Below, one piece after another: positions 1 through 4,528 of a stretch of 13,425 bases of DNA (the stretch's first letter is position 1; every line of letters begins with the position of its first letter). Source of the stretch: Pirellulaceae bacterium (lineage in GTDB: Bacteria > Planctomycetota > Planctomycetia > Pirellulales > Pirellulaceae); contig JABDKS010000522.1 in NCBI GenBank assembly GCA_013002105.1, positions 1-13,425 on the forward strand. The letters run 5' to 3'. A model generated the notes under the pieces. It was not told where the DNA came from. It ran no database searches and worked only from the letters and a program-made list of their open reading frames with translations. The position numbers were made by a program, and so were the translations under genes.

Positions 1-162
1 GGGCCGGGCGGTTGGAATGCGGACATCGACCGATGGCGACAATTCGGCAATGACCGGGCCTACCATTACCTGGGCAGCCCCTGGTGTTTTGCTCAGATTG
101 GTACCGCGTTTGGCGACGCAATGGTGGAGTTGATAAAAAGCAAGTCGGTGGATGGGCGATGA
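1..162 (+). CDS. C-terminal fragment of a probable sialate O-acetylesterase (SASA/DUF303)-like protein
   Basis: Frame 1 is open from the first base and ends in TGA at 160-162, giving about 53 C-terminal residues. The fragment contains NDRAYHYLGSPWCFAQIG followed by a short helix (FGDAMVELI). The pattern 'YHYLGS…F..IG.AF..AM.EL' resembles the C-terminal end of SASA-domain (sialic-acid-specific acetylesterase / acetylxylan esterase) proteins, where the catalytic His lies near 'YHYLG'. These enzymes remove O-acetyl groups from sugars and are abundant in planctomycetes. The stop codon overlaps the start of the next gene (ATGA, 159-162), so the two are probably co-transcribed and translationally coupled. 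The family call rests on about 50 residues recognised by eye; that a gene ends here is much surer than the family. Confidence 0.6.
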   Translation, partial: GPGGWNADIDRWRQFGNDRAYHYLGSPWCFAQIGTAFGDAMVELIKSKSVDGR

Positions 163-1058
163 TCAAGATTCCAACTCGAACGCTGGGACGCACCGGATTG
201 CAGGTCACGCAACTTGGCTACGGCAGTATGGGCATCCGCGGTCCCAAGACATGGGGTGTCCGCGTTGTCGACGATCACGATGCCAATCGAATACTCAACG
301 AAGTGCTCGATGTGGGCATCAATTTCATTGACACGTCGCCCGATTACGGCGTCAGCGAAAAACGTATCGGTGATTTCATCAGTTCGCGGCGCAGTGAGTA
401 CTATTTGGCGACCAAGTGCGGATGCGTCTACACGCAGCGTGACGACCACTTAGAAATCGATCACGTTTGGGAGCCCGATGTCATTCGGCGCAATTTGGAA
501 ACAAGCCTGCAGCGGCTCCAGACAGACTATGTGGATCTGTTGCAGTTCCACGGTGGCACTGCCCAATCACTGCAACAATCCGGACTGATTGATTTGTTGA
601 CGGACTTTCGCGATCAAGGATTGATCCATTTCATCGGCGTATCGAGCAAGCTGCCCAACCTGAACGCTTTGATTGACTTAGAAGTGTTCGACACGTTTCA
701 GATTCCGTATTCCTGTCTCGCACCGGAGCACTATGACGCGATCACTCGCGCAGGAGAGTCGGGGGCCGGGATCATTGTCCGTGGCGGAATCGCCCACGGC
801 GGTCCGGATGCGGTGATTGAGCGTCCCGCACTCAATGACGTTTGGACCGGGGGCGAACTAGATGATCTGCTGCCGCCGGGAGTCTCGCGAGCGGAATTGA
901 TTTTGCGATACACGCTGTCGCACCCACATTGCCACACAACGATCGTCGGAACGTGCGATTCGAACCATCTGGCCGAAAATATCCACGCCGCGGCGGCTGG
1001 GCCATTGCCGCCGGAACTCTACCGCGAAATCACATCGCGGGTCGCCGGTTTGCGATAA
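159..1058 (+). CDS. Aldo/keto reductase family oxidoreductase
   Basis: This 299-residue protein is an NAD(P)H-dependent carbonyl reductase of the aldo/keto reductase (beta/alpha)8 superfamily, cytoplasmic. Its N-terminus (RTLGRTGLQVTQLGYGSMGI) is typical of the family. The catalytic tetrad is visible: D58 and Y63 in INFIDTSPDYG, K86 in LATKCG, and H131 in LLQFHGG. The late motifs GVSS, IPYSCL and IVGT fit the cofactor half of the barrel. The substrate cannot be told. An in-frame ATG at 84 would add 25 residues, but they do not look like the family and lie inside the upstream reading frame. The ATG at 159 overlaps the upstream stop as ATGA, so I chose it. It converges with the reverse transcriptase gene across a 41-bp gap in which I see no strong terminator. 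Confidence 0.93.
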   Translation: MIKIPTRTLGRTGLQVTQLGYGSMGIRGPKTWGVRVVDDHDANRILNEVLDVGINFIDTSPDYGVSEKRIGDFISSRRSEYYLATKCGCVYTQRDDHLEIDHVWEPDVIRRNLETSLQRLQTDYVDLLQFHGGTAQSLQQSGLIDLLTDFRDQGLIHFIGVSSKLPNLNALIDLEVFDTFQIPYSCLAPEHYDAITRAGESGAGIIVRGGIAHGGPDAVIERPALNDVWTGGELDDLLPPGVSRAELILRYTLSHPHCHTTIVGTCDSNHLAENIHAAAAGPLPPELYREITSRVAGLR

Positions 1059-1099
1059 CCACGCTTCGTCGTTCAAACGCAAACTGCCCCGGACCAATG

Positions 1100-2392
1100 T
1101 TACCAGTAGATTTGATCAAACTGCTCCATTAGTTTTGCGCCGCGATGGGGGTTCACGCTGGCGATGTGTGCGATCCGACCGCGCAGGTGACAGCGAAATT
1201 TTGGATGATCGTGGCGGTTCTGACCTGCCGGACCGTCCCGCCTGCAGTTGTGCAAGATTGCTCGCAGGGTTTCGTACTCCTTTCGTGCGGAGTTCAGTTT
1301 CTGATTGACGGTTAAGCCAAGCACCCTTTGATTGTTACCATGACGCATGAATGCCGTTTTTCGAAAGTTGATTTGGAAACCTTCTTCCATCGCGATCACG
1401 GCCACGGTGGTCGCAAAGCGTTTCGCTTGAGACAATCCGAAGTGATCGCAACTGAAAATCAGGTCGTCCGCGTACCGTGTGTAGGTGACGTTCAACGTTT
1501 TGCAGAGGCCGCTGATTCGACGATCCATCGCAAACGAAACCGCGTTGGCAATTGCCGGTGATGTGGGGGCGCCCTGCGGTAGCCGCGAACGCCGTAGCAG
1601 TTCGTCGGCATCGGGGTCGATCGACGCTGGTGCGGTGCACAGAAACGCTAGTGTGCGGGCGACTTGTGGCGGGTAGCCGGCAATCAAAAAAAGGTTGCGG
1701 ACGCGGCCGACGTGGATCGAGCCGAAAAAATGGCGCATATCCATCCGGATAATCAGAGAACGGCGGACGTGTTGTCGGGCACAATCCGGGACGCTGTGAC
1801 CTGCACGAAATCCCGATGCGGCATCGTGCAGCGGAATGGTGGACAATATCTGTTGAGCAATCAAACGCTGGACACGCTTGAGCGTTGGTGCCGGCTGCTC
1901 GATCCATCGAATCGTTCCATCGCGTTTGGTAGAGGCAACCCGAGTGTAATGATCAACGGATGTCGATCGTCGTCGATGGGGCAAGGTCAACCAATCGATG
2001 ATCCGCGGAGTTGACAACGAGAGAAAATCCGCGAGTTGGCCCTCATTTGCGATCGGTGGGACCGGCCACCGATACACACCGTCCGATTCGATTTGAATCA
2101 CCAATGATTGCTGGATCTTGATTCGCTTGCGGTGACGAAACCTTTTCTTGACCGCAGGATTTTTCGATAGCCACGTCAACATCTGGGGATGACGTAGTGG
2201 TTGTGGGTTCCGCTGAGCGTCGACAATCTGCTGGACGAGGTCCTCGCAGAGTTTCTTGTCTCGCCCGAAAAGCGGTTGGATCGCATCACGAACGGAGGCC
2301 GGTGCGGGTAGATGACGGTATTGAAGTCGTCGGTGCAGCAATCCAGCAAACCGTTTCAAATCGACGTCGATCGTGACGGTGTGACTAGACAT
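1100..2392 (-). CDS. Retron-type reverse transcriptase (myxobacterial Mx-like class)
   Basis: This 430-residue RNA-directed DNA polymerase should make msDNA from the ncRNA encoded just upstream. RT blocks are visible in order: DGTIRWIEQPAP (158-169), SGFRAGHS (193-200), catalytic D218 in RMDMRHFF, LPQGAPTSPAIAN (271-283), RYADDLIFS with D309/D310 (306-314), EGFQINFRKT (337-346), and QRVLGLTVN (355-363). The overall plan resembles retron Mx162/Mx65 enzymes, including an N-terminal region of about 140 residues with a basic patch (82-93, KKRFRHRKRIKI). It has no group II intron maturase or HNH domain. Two retron hallmarks are altered: NAxxH reads CARQH (204-208) and VTG reads VLG (357-359). The start is the first ATG of the frame; the Shine-Dalgarno is weak. 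It begins 51 nt after the ncRNA a2 element. The RT call is secure; the retron assignment is strongly supported by the ncRNA. Confidence 0.93.
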   Translation of the reverse strand: MSSHTVTIDVDLKRFAGLLHRRLQYRHLPAPASVRDAIQPLFGRDKKLCEDLVQQIVDAQRNPQPLRHPQMLTWLSKNPAVKKRFRHRKRIKIQQSLVIQIESDGVYRWPVPPIANEGQLADFLSLSTPRIIDWLTLPHRRRSTSVDHYTRVASTKRDGTIRWIEQPAPTLKRVQRLIAQQILSTIPLHDAASGFRAGHSVPDCARQHVRRSLIIRMDMRHFFGSIHVGRVRNLFLIAGYPPQVARTLAFLCTAPASIDPDADELLRRSRLPQGAPTSPAIANAVSFAMDRRISGLCKTLNVTYTRYADDLIFSCDHFGLSQAKRFATTVAVIAMEEGFQINFRKTAFMRHGNNQRVLGLTVNQKLNSARKEYETLRAILHNCRRDGPAGQNRHDHPKFRCHLRGRIAHIASVNPHRGAKLMEQFDQIYW

Positions 2393-2442
2393 TGCTCGTG
2401 GTGATCACCGACTGGTCGACCGGTTTGGACGTCGATTAAAGA

Positions 2443-2652
2443 TCCGAGGTCACACCGGAGCCAACCGGTCCGCGTCTCGCGCGAGCCTCGCTGCGTCGGT
2501 AGACGCAGGCAAGCTCGTGCGGTCAATCGCTCAGTCGTGTCACTGCCACGAGGTAACCTCGTGGCCATCAGCGCACAATCGACAGCGTGCAGCTAAGTGT
2601 GCACCATCGACAACGTGCAGCCAATCAACTTGGTCCGCTGTGCGACCTCGGA
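2443..2652 (-). ncRNA. Retron msr-msd non-coding RNA (primer and template for msDNA)
   Basis: Read on the minus strand, this 210-nt element has the layout of a retron ncRNA. The ends pair over 13 bp with one G-U: a1 (2652-2640, TCCGAGGTCGCAC) with a2 (2455-2443, GTGTGACCTCGGA). Directly after a1 comes AGC, whose G2638 is the candidate branching guanosine. The msr part holds a 4-bp stem (2633-2630/2624-2621), a 5-bp stem (2619-2615/2604-2600), a related stem (2594-2587/2576-2570, one bulge), and a perfect 9-bp stem with TTA loop (2565-2557/2553-2545). The msd part is a long hairpin inside 2532-2458: GAGC/GCTC, GACC/GGTT, then about 10 bp (2520-2511/2488-2479) with one mismatch, a 2x2 internal loop, a 7-bp CTGCGTC/GACGCAG stem, and a TACC tetraloop. 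The predicted msDNA is about 80-90 nt. The folding is by eye; the position just 5' of the reverse transcriptase agrees. Confidence 0.85.
2571..2624 (-). repeat. Tandem near-duplicate stem-loop units inside msr
   Basis: Two copies of a 26-nt unit with a 28-nt period lie at 2571-2596 and 2599-2624 and match at 22 of 26 positions. On the minus strand each copy folds into a TGCAC…GTGC(A/G) stem with a 10-nt loop, and the loops share TGTCGAT. Part of the variation affects the stem ends, but pairing is kept by a wobble or a bulge. They appear to be a duplicated msr hairpin. Confidence 0.75.
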
Positions 2653-2662
2653 ATCGCGATTG

Positions 2663-2691
2663 ATCATCGGGGATCGAATTGCTCAGGTCAA
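2663..2691 (-). promoter_or_regulatory. Sigma70-like promoter of the retron operon
   Basis: On the minus strand TTGACC (2691-2686, 5 of 6 to the -35 consensus) is followed after exactly 17 nt by GATGAT (2668-2663, 4 of 6 to TATAAT). A start site about 7 nt further on would fall near 2656, roughly 4 nt before a1 of the ncRNA. That is where a retron transcript is expected to begin. The placement comes from sequence only. Confidence 0.5.
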
Positions 2692-2756
2692 ATCAGGACC
2701 GACAGTCGAAATTGGAGGTAGCCCAACGATGAGGGTAGCCGAGTTGGTTGAAGCGG

Positions 2757-2790
2757 CAAAAGAAAAACGCCCCGCTAGTTGCGAGGCGTT
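2757..2790 (-). terminator. Rho-independent terminator between the 74-residue gene and the retron
   Basis: On the minus strand AACGCCTCGC (2790-2781) and GCGGGGCGTT (2775-2766) form a 10-bp stem with one G-U around an AACTA loop. The T-rich run TTTCTTTT follows directly. It lies 70 nt downstream of the small gene's stop and about 100 nt before the inferred retron start site, so it should insulate the retron from upstream transcription. Confidence 0.82.
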
Positions 2791-2834
2791 CGGATATTCA
2801 TTTCGTACGGTTTGGCGAGTTTTTTTCGCCATGC

Positions 2835-2870
2835 TTACTCACGGTGATTACGCTCCGTGATTACTCACGG
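2835..2870. repeat. Short direct and inverted repeats around the stop of the small gene
   Basis: TTACTCACGG occurs at 2835-2844 and again at 2861-2870. CGGTGATTAC and CCGTGATTAC lie between and overlapping them. CCGTGA (2855-2860) and TCACGG (2865-2870) form a perfect 6-bp hairpin with a TTAC loop, and CCGTGA can also pair with TCACGG at 2839-2844. The second copy contains the end of the coding sequence, so the repeat duplicates the stop-codon region just downstream. The function is unknown. Confidence 0.5.
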
Positions 2871-3085
2871 GGGCGAATGGCACCGGTCAGGCCGCTGTAG
2901 TCGACACGATCGGTATTGTGCCACAGGGGCTGACCGAGTTCGACACGTTTGCGAAGAACCTCAATCTTTTCCGAACTGCCTGCGGGTGCATCAGTCGCGT
3001 TGAAATTGTCATCTTTGTTGGGGACAAAATCTTCGTCGTGGCCGTATCGCAAGATGGCTTCGAAAACGTTCTTGCATTGACTCAT
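2861..3085 (-). CDS. Small conserved-looking protein of unknown function (74 aa)
   Basis: I do not recognise a named family, but several features mark this as a real gene. It has an ATG with a purine-rich AAGAGGAA site 9 nt upstream, a good upstream promoter (3206-3233), and an intrinsic terminator 70 nt past the stop. The protein is acidic in its first half (YGHDEDFVPNKDDNF) and has motif-like stretches NATDAPAGSSEKIEVLRKRVELGQPLWH and DRVDYSGL. It has no signal peptide, membrane segment or cysteine pair; its single Cys is near the N-terminus. The EKIEVLRKRVELG part should be one helix. It precedes the retron on the same strand, but the terminator between them argues that it is an unrelated host gene and not a retron effector. 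It may be a regulatory or accessory protein restricted to planctomycetes; that is a guess. Confidence 0.8.
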   Translation of the reverse strand: MSQCKNVFEAILRYGHDEDFVPNKDDNFNATDAPAGSSEKIEVLRKRVELGQPLWHNTDRVDYSGLTGAIRPRE

Positions 3086-3205
3086 AAATCAAATTCCTCT
3101 TCGCGCCGGAGCGCTTCCATCCGACAGCCGGATCCTCGCGTTACTGTCGAAAGTTGGTTTGTCGTACGTCCCGTTCCGTTGGGCCGTGGCGTTGATCACG
3201 AGTGG

Positions 3206-3233
3206 ATTATTGACGTCTTTGCGAAAGAGTCAA
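3206..3233 (-). promoter_or_regulatory. Sigma70-like promoter of the 74-residue gene
   Basis: On the minus strand TTGACT (3233-3228, 5 of 6 to consensus) is followed after 16 nt by AATAAT (3211-3206, 5 of 6 to TATAAT). The start site would lie near 3199, giving a 5' untranslated leader of about 114 nt before the ATG at 3085. I see no clear riboswitch fold in this leader. Confidence 0.55.
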
Positions 3234-3564
3234 GAAAATTGTGCGAAGGTTTTTGTCGCACGGCGGCAATCGAAGCTCGAATTTAAATGACCGGTCGATG
3301 ACCGAGCGACTGTGCCAATGATGGCCGTTTGGGCCGTGTTTCACGACCTTTTACGCAAGGGGGAAATCGCCGACATTGGCTTTCCTCTGATGGCAGGATC
3401 GACTTCATGAACGGTGCGACAATCGATGCGGTGTTCCGGCGGGAGCCCGGCGACGTGCGCTGCGACTGAACACATCGTGTGGTTCAGGTAGGCTTTGCTG
3501 GTTCAGCATGCAAACGAAATTTTTTTTTCCGATCCCCCTCTAACGTCGACATCCTGGCAGCAAA
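3234..3564. other. Intergenic stretch without a supported gene
   Basis: Between the small gene's promoter and yjbQ I find no reading frame with coding character; the longest candidates are about 30 codons without initiation signals. The region holds a T9 run (about 3519-3527), two copies of TGGTTCAG about 20 nt apart near 3479-3506, and a GC-rich imperfect palindrome near 3435-3452. The yjbQ promoter must lie here, but no convincing -35/-10 pair stands out. Confidence 0.5.
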
Positions 3565-3987
3565 ATGTGGATCCAACGAACCATTCGTCTTCCCGCCGCA
3601 CGGCGCGGGTTCCATCTGATCACCGGACAGATCGTCCAGGCGATACCGGAATTGGCCTCCATCGAAACCGGTTTCCTGCAGGTGTTCATCCAACACACCA
3701 GCGCCTCGCTGACGATCAACGAGAACGCCGACCCCGACGTGCGAGTCGATTTCGAGACAGCGATGAATCATGCCGTCCCGGAATCCCTTCCCTATGTCCA
3801 CACCCTCGAGGGGCCCGATGACATGCCGGCTCACGTGAAAGCCTCGATGATGGGAGCGAGCGTGATGATCCCGATTGGTGATGGAAGGTTGCAGTTAGGC
3901 ACTTGGCAGGGGATCTACCTGTGCGAACACCGTGATCGTGGCGGGAGCCGCAGCGTGGTGATTACGGTGATGGGGGAGGCCCGTTAG
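3565..3987 (+). CDS. yjbQ: YjbQ/UPF0047 family protein (secondary thiamine-phosphate synthase-like)
   Basis: This 140-residue protein matches the full length of the YjbQ (UPF0047) family, small cytoplasmic proteins that form trimers. E. coli YjbQ was reported to have weak thiamine-phosphate synthase activity, but the physiological role is unclear. The conserved signatures are present: FIQHTSASLTINENADPDVR (41-60, with H44 and S46), HTLEGPDDMPAH (79-90), GDGRLQLGTWQGIYLCEHRD (105-124, with the GTWQ strand and E121/H122), and a final beta strand. All polar residues typical of the presumed active site are present, so it should be intact. The ATG at 3565 begins directly with the usual first strand; Shine-Dalgarno complementarity is poor. 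It is monocistronic, with 123 bp before the next gene. Confidence 0.93.
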   Translation: MWIQRTIRLPAARRGFHLITGQIVQAIPELASIETGFLQVFIQHTSASLTINENADPDVRVDFETAMNHAVPESLPYVHTLEGPDDMPAHVKASMMGASVMIPIGDGRLQLGTWQGIYLCEHRDRGGSRSVVITVMGEAR

Positions 3988-4110
3988 CGTCTGCTTGGTC
4001 GGACATCACCAATTGCCGCCTCCGGAAAAACTTCAATTCCGCAGAAAAAGTTGTGCTATGCAAGTATTCTAGCCGCTGTCTAATTTGGACAAATATGTCG
4101 GTGATTTAGC

Positions 4111-4482
4111 GTGACGCGATCCCGGTCGTTGTATCATGGTATTTGGGGGGCAGCGACCAGCACTGTGGCGGATCGTTCTGTGCAAAGCAATCTAAATCAA
4201 ATCTCTTGTCGCAAATGTGGCAGCCGTGCGGTTCGCATCCCGCGACGCTGGTACGAGCGGTTGCTTTTAGTGGGCGCGGCGTACGGTTGCGTGGTGTGTG
4301 GCCGCCGCAGACGACTCTCCATTTTTTCGGCAAAGATTGACGAGCCCTTCAAATGCTCGTCAACGATCGATACCGAGCGACAAAATGCTACGACGCGTCG
4401 CGACGGTACGTATGTTCACGATCGAGAACGAGAGCAAGTCGACACTACCGACGATACTCCCTGTGGCCCATCGGTTTCTTAG
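4111..4482 (+). CDS. Small zinc-ribbon protein of unknown function
   Basis: A reading frame of 123 codons from a GTG encodes a protein with two CxxC knuckles, CRKCG and CVVCG, separated by a basic stretch with the hydrophobic run YERLLLVGAAYG. The arrangement 'CxKCGS…RIPRRWYERL…GCVVCGRR' resembles short planctomycete proteins in which a zinc ribbon frames a Trp-Tyr-rich segment; I know no function for them. The C-terminal third is polar and charged (TTRRDGTYVHDREREQ), probably disordered. The in-frame GTG at 4165 is an equally good start, because the residues before it look unconserved; neither has a clear ribosome site. It converges with the glycoside hydrolase gene, 46 bp between stops. I am fairly sure the zinc ribbon is expressed, less sure of the ends. 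Confidence 0.6.
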   Translation: MTRSRSLYHGIWGAATSTVADRSVQSNLNQISCRKCGSRAVRIPRRWYERLLLVGAAYGCVVCGRRRRLSIFSAKIDEPFKCSSTIDTERQNATTRRDGTYVHDREREQVDTTDDTPCGPSVS

Positions 4483-4505
4483 TCACCGTTTGCGGGCTCG
4501 TTGAT

Positions 4506-4520
4506 TTGCCCCGCGGGCAA
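4506..4520. terminator. Short palindrome between convergent stops, possible weak terminator
   Basis: TTGCCC and GGGCAA form a perfect 6-bp stem around CGC in the 46-bp gap between the zinc-ribbon gene and the glycoside hydrolase gene. There is no proper T-run on either strand, so termination here would be inefficient or Rho-assisted. Confidence 0.35.
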
Positions 4521-4528
4521 TGACTGAT

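Noticed and set aside
1100..2392. Group II intron or diversity-generating retroelement
   Set aside because: There is no maturase/X or HNH domain, no intron ends, and no template/variable repeat pair. The leader folds as a retron ncRNA instead.
2448..2605. An alternative a1/a2 pair (GGTGCACAC at 2605-2597 with GTGTGACC at 2455-2448) and TTAGC at 2596-2592 as retron branch site
   Set aside because: TTAGC resembles the Ec86 branch motif, but the pairing is shorter and bulged. The pair at 2652-2640/2455-2443 gives 13 continuous base pairs, uses the same a2, and sits next to an AGC and a promoter.
2597..2860. An 87-codon plus-strand frame across the retron leader
   Set aside because: It runs through the ncRNA, its promoter and the terminator on the other strand. 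The product has no coherent character and no ribosome site.
2918..3286. A 122-codon plus-strand frame opposite the small gene
   Set aside because: It is antisense to the better supported 74-residue gene and covers that gene's promoter; the protein looks random.
3435..3452. A GC-rich palindrome upstream of yjbQ as terminator or operator
   Set aside because: Pairing is short and imperfect and there is no T-run next to it.
3484..3834. A 116-codon minus-strand frame
   Set aside because: It is antisense to yjbQ, whose family motifs are unmistakable.
4143..4340. A 65-codon frame overlapping the zinc-ribbon gene
   Set aside because: It shares the DNA of the CxxC-containing frame and has no motif of its own.
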